A stretch of 64,000 bases of DNA. Source: Alphaproteobacteria bacterium (lineage in GTDB: Bacteria; Pseudomonadota; Alphaproteobacteria; Rhizobiales; GCA-2746425). The stretch covers positions 930,001 to 994,000 of the forward strand of contig JANSWZ010000001.1 of NCBI GenBank assembly GCA_024743215.1, in the 5' to 3' direction. Under the pieces are notes generated by a model. It saw only the letters and a list, made by a program, of their open reading frames with translations. It did not search any database and had not been told where the DNA came from. This document shows, piece by piece, positions 29,779 to 37,844 of the stretch (its first letter is position 1; every line of letters begins with the position of its first letter). The position numbers and the translations under genes are program-made.

Positions 29779-30258
29779 TCAGCTCTGAGACTTGGCCAGT
29801 TCCATGTAGTCCAGAGGAAGTGTGCTCGTGTTCTTGATTTCCTCCATGGCAAAACTCGAACTGACATCGGAAATATCAATTTTCGCAATCAGCTTCTTGT
29901 AGAATTTATCGTAGGCGGCAATGTCCGGCACGACCACTTTCAGCAGATAATCGACCTGGCCGCTCATGCGGTAAAAAGAGACGACTTCCGGAAATTCGCT
30001 GATGACTTCCGCAAAACGGGTGAGCCATTCCTTGCTGTGCTGATTGGTACTGATAGAGACAAAAACGGAAACCCCTGCCCCAACAAGAACCGGATCCAAA
30101 ACAGCAACACGCTGTTTGATGACGCCGTCTTCCTCCATTTTCTGGATACGCCGCCAACAAGGTGTTGTGGACAGGCCAACGCGTTTACCGATTTCTGCAA
30201 CCGGCACTGTGCTGTCTTTTTGCAGGATTGCCAGAATGCCACGATCAATTCTGTCCAT
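29779..30258 (-). CDS. Lrp/AsnC-family transcriptional regulator
   Basis: 159 residues. The N-terminal HTH (MDRIDRGILAILQKDSTVPVA, then KRVGLSTTPCWRRIQKMEEDGVI) matches the Lrp family, with the STTPCWRRI recognition helix common in rhizobia. The C-terminal RAM/AsnC ligand-binding domain has MSGQVDYLLKVVVPDIAAYD. It probably responds to an amino acid; which one is not visible. It lies upstream of the GNAT gene (2-nt gap). The divergent region to the UDG-like gene has no other gene. Confidence 0.92.
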   Translation of the reverse strand: MDRIDRGILAILQKDSTVPVAEIGKRVGLSTTPCWRRIQKMEEDGVIKQRVAVLDPVLVGAGVSVFVSISTNQHSKEWLTRFAEVISEFPEVVSFYRMSGQVDYLLKVVVPDIAAYDKFYKKLIAKIDISDVSSSFAMEEIKNTSTLPLDYMELAKSQS

Positions 30259-30324
30259 ACCAACCTCGTTGAAATGTCAAAGTGAGCCTCTCTTACAGGA
30301 ACCTTGGTTCTACTTCCAGCGGCA

Positions 30325-30996
30325 TTACCGGGGATCGGACTCAATCGGGCGATCAGAGCGGCTCTCATCCAGAACGCGCGTTATCTGCTGGCGCAGAACC
30401 GGAAGCTGTTCCTGTTCAAACCACAGGTTCTTTTTAATCCAGGCATTGTTGCGCCAAGAAGGGTGCGGCAGCGGCATAATGCGGGGTGTACCTTTAGGAT
30501 GCTCGCGATCATACCAGTACTCCCGCCAGGCACCGACTGTCTCTGTCAGCGTTTTTTTCCTGTCCACCCCCAGATGGTAGGCGATGGCGTATTGACCGAT
30601 CGTCAACAGCAACTCGATTTGTGGCATGCTGGCAAACAAATTATCGTGCCATCGAGCGCGGCATTCTGGCCTTGGCGGCAGATCCGATCCCTTTTCATTC
30701 TGACCTGGAAAGCAGAACCCCATAGGGATTATGGCAATTTGTGCGGGGTCGTAGAATGTTTCATGATCCAGTCCGAGCCATTCTCGCAAACGATCACCTG
30801 ATCGATCTGTAAATGGTCGCCCGGATGCATGCACACGTGTGCCCGGTGCCTGACCACAAATGCAGATACGAGCCGTGGGAGACAGCTGTAAAACCGGTCT
30901 TGGCGCATGCGGCAAAGGTTTACGCAATGGCTCTTCAACACAAATGCGACAAGCGCGAATTTCGCTCGAAAGCTGGTCCAAGGAGTTCATACTCAA
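30325..30996 (-). CDS. Uracil-DNA glycosylase superfamily protein
   Basis: A 223-residue protein of the UDG-like fold (COG1573 type). Motif A appears as CGQAPGTRVHASGRPF near residue 47, followed by DRSGDRLREWLG. Motif B appears as LPHPSWRNN near residue 180. An N-terminal CRIC could be half of an iron-sulfur or zinc site. The acidic residue expected a few positions after GxAPG in families 4/5 is not present in the usual place. DNA repair is the likely role, but activity is uncertain. Its start overlaps the stop of the upstream SNase-like gene by 4 nt. Confidence 0.78.
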   Translation of the reverse strand: MSMNSLDQLSSEIRACRICVEEPLRKPLPHAPRPVLQLSPTARICICGQAPGTRVHASGRPFTDRSGDRLREWLGLDHETFYDPAQIAIIPMGFCFPGQNEKGSDLPPRPECRARWHDNLFASMPQIELLLTIGQYAIAYHLGVDRKKTLTETVGAWREYWYDREHPKGTPRIMPLPHPSWRNNAWIKKNLWFEQEQLPVLRQQITRVLDESRSDRPIESDPR

Positions 30997-31529
30997 TAGT
31001 CCGTTCCGTGAATCCGCCGCCAGTCTTCTGGTTGCTCAAAGTCCAACGCCCAGAGCCCTCGACCAGCAAGTGCCGCCAAAACTTCAAGAGCCTTGTAGTC
31101 TCCATAGGAAACAGCCCAGCCATCATGCACCATTTGCGCATTAAGCGTCGCCTGTTCGCCAGCTGTTACCAAAGCACCTCTGACCGGGTCATCATTGGTG
31201 TTGCCACGACAAACTGCAAGCTGACGCCCATGCTTGTCAGTGCCATGATCGGCACAGGACACAGGCGCGGCAGCAACCAGCTGAGCCAGATGCTCTTTTG
31301 CAAGCACCCCGCATTGCACAGCCCTTCCATCGCGCAGGCAGGTCTGCTGCAACTCCGGCGCGTCAATGCCGACCAGACGCAAGCGCGTCTCGCCAATTGC
31401 CAGAGAATCGCCATCGACGACTCTTAGAGATGAGCCGAATGATTCATAGCTTTCATCCTCAAACCAGAGCACCAGCATAGCAATAATCAGGATAAATCCT
31501 GCCGCTTTGACCAGATCCCAAATTCTCAA
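30993..31529 (-). CDS. Thermonuclease (SNase)-like protein, membrane anchored
   Basis: 178 residues with an N-terminal membrane anchor or uncleaved signal (WDLVKAAGFILIIAMLVLWF) and a staphylococcal-nuclease fold: VVDGDSLAIG near residue 37, LRLVGIDAPEL near residue 50 with the Arg/Asp pair, DKHGRQLAVC and a C-terminal GRGLWAL. The Ca-binding Asp and catalytic Arg positions look conserved. It probably degrades nucleic acid in the periplasm. It overlaps the UDG-like gene downstream by 4 nt. Confidence 0.85.
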   Translation of the reverse strand: MRIWDLVKAAGFILIIAMLVLWFEDESYESFGSSLRVVDGDSLAIGETRLRLVGIDAPELQQTCLRDGRAVQCGVLAKEHLAQLVAAAPVSCADHGTDKHGRQLAVCRGNTNDDPVRGALVTAGEQATLNAQMVHDGWAVSYGDYKALEVLAALAGRGLWALDFEQPEDWRRIHGTDY

Positions 31530-31553
31530 AAGACAAGCCCTGTTTCGGTCTGG

Positions 31554-32585
31554 TTAACTGCCGTCTTTGTCGGACACACCGGCCTGGTCAAAGGTTGCCA
31601 TTCCCGAATGAACCGCGGCAGCTGATTTGACGATACTGGCTGCAACTGCAGCGCCGCTCCCCTCACCCAATCGCATATTGAGATTCAGCAATGCTGTTTT
31701 CCCAAGCCGCTCAAGGACAGCTGCATGTGCCTGCTCATCCGAAACATGGGAAAACAGGCAGTGGTCAATCGACGCGGGACTGACGGAATGCAAGATGGCG
31801 GCTGACGCTGTTGCGACGAAACCATCGACAATCACTGGAATGCGCTCTACGCGTGCTGCCAACATGGCCCCACACATGGCAGCAATTTCACGCCCGCCAA
31901 GTCGCCGCAGAACTTCCAATCCATTTGACTTGCTGACGCTTGCCCGCCCGACAGCGCGGCGCACAGCATCCGTCTTGCGTTGCAAACCGGCTGCGTCTAC
32001 CCCAGTACCAACGCCAACCCAATCTTCAGGTCGTCCGCCGTAAAGCGCGTAGTAAATGGCTGACGCGACGGTGGTGTTGGCAATTCCCATTTCGCCGATA
32101 CACAGCAAATCTGTTCCGCCAGCGATCGCTTCCATGCCGAACGCCATGGTCGCTGCGCAGGTCTTTTCGTCAAAAGCGTCTTTCAAAGTGATATCCGGAG
32201 TTGGCAAATCCAACGCCAGATCAAATACCTTGAGACCCAGATTATTGGCTGTGCAAAGCTGATTTATCGCCGCGCCCCCGGCCGAAAAATTCTCGACCAT
32301 CTGTTGTGTTACGCTGGCAGGAAAGGCGGAAACGCCTTGCTCTGCTATTCCGTGGTTCCCGGCAAAAATGGCAACCAAAGGACGGTTCACTGCAGGCGGT
32401 GCCTTGCCCTGCCAGGCCGCCAGCCATTCGACAATCTCTTCCAGTCGACCGAGAGAACCAGCCGGCTTGGTCAATTTTGCGTCCCGTGCGCGCACGGCAT
32501 CAACGGCCTCGATCACCGGGCCTGGAAGCGAACGGATCAAATCCCTTATGTCTTCAAATGGAAGCGCTGTTATGGATGCACTCAT
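31554..32585 (-). CDS. cobT: Nicotinate-nucleotide--dimethylbenzimidazole phosphoribosyltransferase
   Basis: Makes alpha-ribazole phosphate for the lower ligand of cobalamin. Signatures: RDAKLTKPAGSLGRLEEI near residue 35, FAGNHGIAEQGVSAFPASVT near 69 in part, EMGIANTTVASAI near 170, a C-terminal LNLNMRLGEGSGAA with the catalytic Glu. The length of 343 is normal. It is divergent from cobS with 131 bp between start codons. No B12 riboswitch (no B12 box) is seen in that gap. Confidence 0.95.
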   Translation of the reverse strand: MSASITALPFEDIRDLIRSLPGPVIEAVDAVRARDAKLTKPAGSLGRLEEIVEWLAAWQGKAPPAVNRPLVAIFAGNHGIAEQGVSAFPASVTQQMVENFSAGGAAINQLCTANNLGLKVFDLALDLPTPDITLKDAFDEKTCAATMAFGMEAIAGGTDLLCIGEMGIANTTVASAIYYALYGGRPEDWVGVGTGVDAAGLQRKTDAVRRAVGRASVSKSNGLEVLRRLGGREIAAMCGAMLAARVERIPVIVDGFVATASAAILHSVSPASIDHCLFSHVSDEQAHAAVLERLGKTALLNLNMRLGEGSGAAVAASIVKSAAAVHSGMATFDQAGVSDKDGS

Positions 32586-32716
32586 GTGTCTTTAAGCCTA
32601 TCGAATGATGGGGGCGGTCAGGCCTTAGGTGACATTGATATCTGATTCATGCTCATTGCCAACAATCTCATTCGATCTATAAAGCGCCTATGAGAAGACG
32701 CAAGGTGGCAAACAAC

Positions 32717-33562
32717 ATGAAACTGCGCCAAAATGAAGATGAACATGGCTCTGATGAAGGCGTTCTAGGGTTGCTGCGCGCGGTTCCCGGCGATTTTCTG
32801 GTCTGTCTGACTTTCTTCACGCGGCTGCCCGTCTTTATGCCAGTTGACCACACACGGCCCATGTCCAGAGCTGCCCAACTGTTCCCGGCCATTGGTCTGG
32901 TCATCGGCCTGATCGGCGCTCTGGTTTTGGCTTTTGGGGTCCTGCTGCAACTGCCTCACTATTTAATCTCCGTTCTGTCGATTACTGCGATGATCATCGC
33001 CACGGGTGCCCTGCATGAAGATGGGCTGGCAGATATGATCGACGGTTTCGGCGGTGGCCATGAACGCGAGCGCAAGCTGGAAATCATGAAGGACAGCCAT
33101 ATTGGCACCTATGGTGTACTGGCCCTGCTCCTGTCTCAAGGCATGCGTATGATTTTGATTGCCTCTCTGTTGCTCAGAGGCCTCGACGTTGCGATTACAG
33201 TTCTGCTTGCCGCACAGATGGTATCCCGCTTGTGCAGCATGTTTCTTTGGGCTGGTCTTACACCTGCCCGCAGCAATGGTCTGTCCAAACAGGCCGGACA
33301 ACCTCAACGCCGCGCGCTTGTAATGGCTGTGGTAACGACCTCCATCGCCCTGCTTTGCCTGTTGCTGCCAAACCTGAACATTCTTGCCATTTTGTTTGCA
33401 ACCGCGCTCAGCGCGTTTGTCGGCTATTTGATGATCCTGTTGTGCCGACAACAGATTGGTGGACAGACCGGAGACACAATTGGTGCCACTCAGCAACTTT
33501 GTGACCTTGCTTTCATGACGGGCATTCTTATTTCTCTAGGCATTGCTAAGGAATTGCTATGA
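32717..33562 (+). CDS. cobS: Adenosylcobinamide-GDP ribazoletransferase
   Basis: Joins adenosylcobinamide-GDP with alpha-ribazole to complete cobalamin, in the inner membrane. FLTRLPV appears as FFTRLPVFM, followed by membrane segments and GALHEDGLADMIDGFGGGHERERKLEIMKDSHIGTYG in pieces near residue 100, the metal-binding acidic signature of CobS. 281 residues from ATG 32717, which has AAGGTGG upstream; an ATG nine codons earlier is possible. Its stop overlaps the start of a DUF1289 gene (ATGA). Confidence 0.95.
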   Translation: MKLRQNEDEHGSDEGVLGLLRAVPGDFLVCLTFFTRLPVFMPVDHTRPMSRAAQLFPAIGLVIGLIGALVLAFGVLLQLPHYLISVLSITAMIIATGALHEDGLADMIDGFGGGHERERKLEIMKDSHIGTYGVLALLLSQGMRMILIASLLLRGLDVAITVLLAAQMVSRLCSMFLWAGLTPARSNGLSKQAGQPQRRALVMAVVTTSIALLCLLLPNLNILAILFATALSAFVGYLMILLCRQQIGGQTGDTIGATQQLCDLAFMTGILISLGIAKELL

Positions 33563-33735
33563 AATCGCCCTGTGTCAAAGTCTGCCTGATAGATGAGCCC
33601 ACCCGACAGTGCCTTGGCTGTGGCCGCACGCTGCGCGAAATCGGTGGTTGGGGTCAGATGAATGATGCTGAACGGGATGCCATCATGGAAACATTGCCGC
33701 AACGCATGGAGCATCTGTCGCAGGTGCCGAATTGA
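33559..33735 (+). CDS. DUF1289 small Cys-rich protein
   Basis: A 58-residue protein, MKSPCVKVCLIDEPTRQCLG at its start, with cysteines at 5, 9, 18 and 21 (CxxxC, then CxxC) and GWGQMNDAERDAIM. This is the DUF1289 pattern (a likely Zn or Fe-S ribbon, function unknown, common in proteobacteria). It overlaps the cobS stop by 4 nt and its own stop overlaps the TTG start of the protease gene by 4 nt. Coding is supported by the family match and tight overlaps. Confidence 0.88.
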   Translation: MKSPCVKVCLIDEPTRQCLGCGRTLREIGGWGQMNDAERDAIMETLPQRMEHLSQVPN

Positions 33736-34421
33736 GCTATGTCTGGGCCCTTCTGATCGGCCTTGCGGCCCTCTTGATTGTGCTGGTCGTCAGGCATGAT
33801 TCCGGTACGGTTCTGGGCCTCGACATTGGCAGTTTCGGACGAATGGGTGTGTTGCTTGCCCTTTTGGCATTTGTCAGCGTCGGCGTATTCCGCGGGCTGC
33901 GCGCATCAGATGTTCTCAAAAATGCGCTGATCTGGGTTCTCATTGCGCTGGCGCTGGTCACCATCTATTCCTTCAAGACCGAACTACAGATGGTCGCGAA
34001 CCGCGTGACCGGAGAACTTATTCCCGGCATGGCTTTGACCAGTGTTGATGGCAATTCAATTACGGTCAGCAGAGGACGCAACGGGCATTTCTCGCTGAGC
34101 GTCGAGATCGAAGGAACGCCCGTCGATATGTTGGTTGATACGGGCGCAAGCACAGTGGTGCTGACCTATGAGGATGCACAGAAAGTTGGAATTGACGTAG
34201 GTTCACTGAGTTTTCAGTCACCGGTTGAGACGGCCAACGGCATGACCTTTTTTGCGCGTGTCGTGCTGGAAAGCATCAAAGTGGAAAACATCGAAATGAA
34301 CACGGTTCGTGCAGCCATTGCCCAACAGGGGAATTTGAAACAGAGCCTGTTGGGGAACAGTTTTCTTGACCGCCTTTCCTCCTATGAATTTACAGGTTCA
34401 CAATTGGTATTGCGGCCATAG
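33732..34421 (+). CDS. Membrane-anchored retropepsin-like aspartic protease (TIGR02281 type)
   Basis: 229 residues: three hydrophobic segments in the first ~85 residues (MSYVWALLIGLAALLIVLVV, MGVLLALLAFVSVGVF and NALIWVLIALALVTIYSF), then a clan AA aspartic protease domain with the active-site LVDTGASTVVL near residue 137 and the C-terminal LLGNSFLDRLSSYEF. Such proteases act as homodimers, here facing the periplasm; the substrate is unknown. It starts with TTG inside the DUF1289 stop (TTGA), with AGGTG 5 nt upstream. Confidence 0.88.
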   Translation: MSYVWALLIGLAALLIVLVVRHDSGTVLGLDIGSFGRMGVLLALLAFVSVGVFRGLRASDVLKNALIWVLIALALVTIYSFKTELQMVANRVTGELIPGMALTSVDGNSITVSRGRNGHFSLSVEIEGTPVDMLVDTGASTVVLTYEDAQKVGIDVGSLSFQSPVETANGMTFFARVVLESIKVENIEMNTVRAAIAQQGNLKQSLLGNSFLDRLSSYEFTGSQLVLRP

Positions 34422-34533
34422 AGGGGGCTGTGCCTGCATTTTTGCGCACCTCTGAAATGTCTGACACCAGATACATTTCCGTGTTTTATTTCCGTATTTA
34501 TGTGTTACTTTTTGTCTAAAAGGAGAGCTGAAA

Positions 34534-35544
34534 ATGAAGAATCTTATTCGTAATCTGGCAATTGGATTGGTGTGTGCCGGCGCAACGGTTTCGCAATCAA
34601 TGGCGGAGGAATGGCGTTTCAACAATTTCCTTCCAGAGACACGTCCGGAATCTGCGGAGCTGAATAAATTCACCGAAGAGGTCAACGCGAAACTGGGCGA
34701 CACGCTGGCGCTCAAAATATTTGGCGGTGGCTCTCTGGGACTGAAAAACACAGATGCTCTGCGCTTCCTGCCATCCGGCGCTGTCGAGATGAGCCTGTTA
34801 TGGGCAAATTATCTCGGTCGGGATGCCCCGGCCCTCAGTTCGGTATTTATTCAAGGGTCGATCGGAACGGTCGAGGAACTGGAAAAAGCACTCCCGACGG
34901 TGCGTGACATTTACGAAGAAGAGTTTTCCAATTGGGGCGTCTCCTCGGTTGGTTATGTCGCCATTCCCATGCTCTCCGTTTCCGTGTTCTGCCGCGATGA
35001 GCCTGTGCGCACAATTGAGGCTTTGAAGTCCAAGAAACTGCGCGTCTGGGCACGTGATCAGGTCGAGACCTTTACCCGCCTCGGGGTGTCTGCACAGATC
35101 ATTCCGCAGGAAGAAATGTATGTGGCTATGAAAACGGGTGTTGTGGATTGCGCACTTTATCCAGCGCTCTATGCAAGCACCGTATCCCTTCAGGAAGTTT
35201 CAAAATATGCGTCCTTCCTCTACCCGATGGCATCCGGTCCCTATGTGATTGGTGTATCGACTGATCGCTGGGCGGAAACAGATGATGCTGTGAAAGAAGC
35301 GATTACGAGTGCTGCCGAAGATCTGTGGGATCGCACCAATCAATATGATGATGATTTCGAACGTGAACTGGCTGCGCGTGAAGACATGGTCGCAGCTGGC
35401 ATCGAATGGGGCGAAGATTTCCCGGAAGAAGACCGTGCTGTCTTTCTAGAAGCTGTGTCAGAAACCTGGGGTATTCTTGCGGAAGATGCAGGTGGCAACG
35501 CACCTGCCTATCGCCAACGCGTATTGGACGCACTGGGTCGCTGA
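34534..35544 (+). CDS. TRAP transporter substrate-binding protein (DctP family)
   Basis: Periplasmic solute-binding protein of a TRAP uptake system. It has a signal peptide (residues 1-25, MKNLIRNLAIGLVCAGATVS, cleavage before EEWRF) and DctP features: EVNAKLGDTLALKIFGGGSLG, AVEMSLLW, the conserved Arg region KKLRVWARDQVETFTRLG near residue 175 and GVVDCALYPALYAS. 336 residues is normal. The bound acid is unknown. AGGAGA precedes the ATG. The two permease genes follow directly. Confidence 0.9.
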   Translation: MKNLIRNLAIGLVCAGATVSQSMAEEWRFNNFLPETRPESAELNKFTEEVNAKLGDTLALKIFGGGSLGLKNTDALRFLPSGAVEMSLLWANYLGRDAPALSSVFIQGSIGTVEELEKALPTVRDIYEEEFSNWGVSSVGYVAIPMLSVSVFCRDEPVRTIEALKSKKLRVWARDQVETFTRLGVSAQIIPQEEMYVAMKTGVVDCALYPALYASTVSLQEVSKYASFLYPMASGPYVIGVSTDRWAETDDAVKEAITSAAEDLWDRTNQYDDDFERELAAREDMVAAGIEWGEDFPEEDRAVFLEAVSETWGILAEDAGGNAPAYRQRVLDALGR

Positions 35545-35556
35545 TCTAGGGCGATC

Positions 35557-36108
35557 ATGCACCACACCGTCAGAAACCTTATAAGGCAAGGGCTGGAAAA
35601 GCTGGCCCTTGCCCTTGCTTCCATAGCCGTTCTTGGAATGGTCAGCATTGTTGCCATCATTATCACAAGCGTGATCATGCGTAAGTTTGCCAATTCTCCA
35701 CTTCATATCACTGAGGAAGTGGTTGGACTGCTGTTGAGCGTCTCATTGTTTCTGGGGCTGCCAATGGTGACGCTGAAAGCGAAGCATGTGCGTGTTGCGC
35801 TGCTGGCCAACATGTTGAATAAAAAACTGCAAACTCATCTTCAAACCATTGCTTTGATTGTCGCAATTGGTTTCTTTTCCTGGCTGATCTACAAAGCCAT
35901 TCCCTGGTTCGAATTCGGCCATCGGCTTAATCTGAAAACCGAAACCACTCGCATTCTGCTGTATCCATGGATGGCCATGTTGCCGCTCTCACTCTCTGTC
36001 ACCTGCGCCATCTTGCTGGCAAGACTGCTGGGAATTATTGACAGGGTTGAAGAGGCCGATGCTGAAATCAAACCCGGTTTTGTGCGACATGAAGAGACCG
36101 CGCCCTGA
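35557..36108 (+). CDS. TRAP transporter small permease (DctQ family)
   Basis: 183 residues with four hydrophobic segments and ITSVIMRKFANSPLHITEEVV near residue 40, the usual DctQ motif (RY.F..P..w..E). It forms a complex with the DctM permease in the inner membrane. It lies 12 nt after the binding-protein gene; its stop shares one base with the next start (TGATG). Confidence 0.9.
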   Translation: MHHTVRNLIRQGLEKLALALASIAVLGMVSIVAIIITSVIMRKFANSPLHITEEVVGLLLSVSLFLGLPMVTLKAKHVRVALLANMLNKKLQTHLQTIALIVAIGFFSWLIYKAIPWFEFGHRLNLKTETTRILLYPWMAMLPLSLSVTCAILLARLLGIIDRVEEADAEIKPGFVRHEETAP

Positions 36109-37397
36109 TGTTTTGGACCACTCTTATCGGCGTCCTGGTTGCCAGCGCTGGCACTGGCATGGCCCTTGGCGCCGCGCTCGGCCTGACCGGCATGGTCATT
36201 CTCTACTTCTTTTCGAACGGCGCGACGTCTCTGGCCATTGATGCCATTTGGAGCGTCTTCAATTCGTTCACGCTCAGTGCCGTCCCCATGTTCATTCTGC
36301 TCGGCGAAATCCTGTTGCGGAGCGGCATCAGCGAAAAAGCCTATTCTGCTTTCACGCCAATGTTTCGCAAGATCCCCGGCGGTTTGCTGCATACCAACAT
36401 CGCTGTGTGCACACTCTTTGGCGCTGTGAGCGGTTCCAGCCTGTCGACTGCGGCGGCAGTCGGGTCTGTCGCTTATCCCGAAATGTCAAAACGTGGCTAT
36501 GACAAGGATACTGTCGTTGGCAGTCTGGCCGGTGGCGGCACGCTGGGGCTGTTGATACCTCCAAGCCTGTCCTTTCTGATTTTTGGAGCGCTGACTGAAA
36601 CATCCATCGGACGGTTGTTTGCTGCAGGTCTGCTCCCCGGCCTGATGGTTGGTGGGTTGTTCATGCTGTATATTCTGGTGCGCTGCCTGCACGCCCCCCA
36701 CTTGGCGCCACGCAGTTCTGTGCCGGTTTCATTCATGCAAACATTGAAAGGGTTCCGCCAGATATGGCCCCTGCTGGCGCTGATCTTTCTTGTCATTGGC
36801 ACGATTGTCATCGGCCTTGCGACACCAACAGAAGCTGCCGGCGTTGGCGTCGTTCTGGCTGCCATCATTTCCTGGATTTGGGGTGATTTGACTTTTCGCA
36901 AGCTGATCGAAGCCATCTACAATTCGGTGTTGCTGTTTTCTGCCATCGGATTTCTGGTGCTCGGAGCCACCATTCTGGCCCAATCCGTTAGCGTTTTGGG
37001 TATCCCCCAGCAAATTCTGGAAGTCGTCGCCGAAAGCGGTCTTGGCACCCATAGCGTGCTGTTCACGGTCATTATCATCTATCTGATATTGGGCTGCTTC
37101 TTTGACGGTCTGTCCTTGATGATCATGACCTTGCCGGTTGTGTTTCCGCTACTGACGGGGCTTGGCTTTGATCCGATCTGGATCGGCGTCATCATTACGA
37201 TTGTCATCGAAATCGGACAGATCACACCGCCGGTTGGACTAAACCTGTCAGTGCTGACAGCTTTAACCAACAATGAAATCAGTCTTGGCCGGGTCGCTGT
37301 TGCAACCATTCCCTATTGGCTCATTCATCTGTTCGCGATTTTTCTGCTTACGCTGTTTCCGATGATTGCGCTTTATCTGCCTGGACTGCTTTTCTGA
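36108..37397 (+). CDS. TRAP transporter large permease (DctM family)
   Basis: A 429-residue sodium-coupled channel subunit with about 12 membrane segments. Recognisable DctM motifs: SAVPMFILLGEILLRSGIS near residue 55, SGSSLSTAAAVGSVAYPEM near residue 110, GGTLGLLIPPS near residue 143, PTEAAGVGVV near residue 243 and TPPVGLNLSVL near residue 370. It completes the three-gene TRAP operon. No regulator gene is attached, so the substrate cannot be guessed from context. Confidence 0.93.
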   Translation: MFWTTLIGVLVASAGTGMALGAALGLTGMVILYFFSNGATSLAIDAIWSVFNSFTLSAVPMFILLGEILLRSGISEKAYSAFTPMFRKIPGGLLHTNIAVCTLFGAVSGSSLSTAAAVGSVAYPEMSKRGYDKDTVVGSLAGGGTLGLLIPPSLSFLIFGALTETSIGRLFAAGLLPGLMVGGLFMLYILVRCLHAPHLAPRSSVPVSFMQTLKGFRQIWPLLALIFLVIGTIVIGLATPTEAAGVGVVLAAIISWIWGDLTFRKLIEAIYNSVLLFSAIGFLVLGATILAQSVSVLGIPQQILEVVAESGLGTHSVLFTVIIIYLILGCFFDGLSLMIMTLPVVFPLLTGLGFDPIWIGVIITIVIEIGQITPPVGLNLSVLTALTNNEISLGRVAVATIPYWLIHLFAIFLLTLFPMIALYLPGLLF

Positions 37398-37419
37398 GAT
37401 TGTCGATGGAGTGAGCTTT

Positions 37420-37815
37420 GTGGAACTGAAACCGAAATTGTTTGGGCCCATCTGGGCAGAATATGATGGAAGCGACACGGTCAAATTTAGCCATTCCAAA
37501 CAGTCTGGGCCAGAGATGTCATTTGCCAAAAACTCACCAGTAGACACGCTTCTGGCCTCACTGGGGCATTGCATTGTCATGTCAGTGCAATGGGCTGCAG
37601 CACAGCGGAAAGTCGATCTGAAGCCCTTTAAAGTTGAAGTTCTTGGCACCAAGGCTCTTGATGAACCCGGCCGCCTTCAGAGACTTGATGTAACCGTTAT
37701 CGGACCTGTTGTTGACGACGCCGGACTGGCCGCGCGTATTTTGAAACAGGCCAAGACAATCTGCACCGTCAGCAACAGTCTGAACTGTGACGTGACAGTG
37801 TCGCAAAGGAATTGA
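37420..37815 (+). CDS. OsmC-family protein
   Basis: 131 residues of the OsmC/Ohr fold. The first cysteine is in LLASLGHCIVMSVQ and the second in KQAKTICTVSNSL with another Cys six residues on. Members reduce hydroperoxides or are of unknown function. The frame extends back to 37366 inside dctM, but GTG 37420 has GGAG 8 nt upstream and matches the usual short N-terminus, so it is preferred (GTG 37411 is another option). It follows the TRAP operon by 22 nt and may be part of it. Confidence 0.8.
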   Translation: MELKPKLFGPIWAEYDGSDTVKFSHSKQSGPEMSFAKNSPVDTLLASLGHCIVMSVQWAAAQRKVDLKPFKVEVLGTKALDEPGRLQRLDVTVIGPVVDDAGLAARILKQAKTICTVSNSLNCDVTVSQRN

Positions 37816-37844
37816 GCTGACGTCGGCATCGTTAGGGTAACGCA

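Noticed and set aside
29758-30285. 175-codon open frame on the plus strand
   Set aside because: It is antisense to the Lrp/AsnC gene, which has full domain support.
32586-32716. A cobalamin riboswitch in the cobT-cobS gap
   Set aside because: No B12-box-like sequence or multi-helix fold was found in the 131-bp divergent gap.
34441-34533. TGTCTGACACCAGATACA as a GntR-type operator before the TRAP genes
   Set aside because: The symmetry is partial and no regulator gene is next to the TRAP operon.
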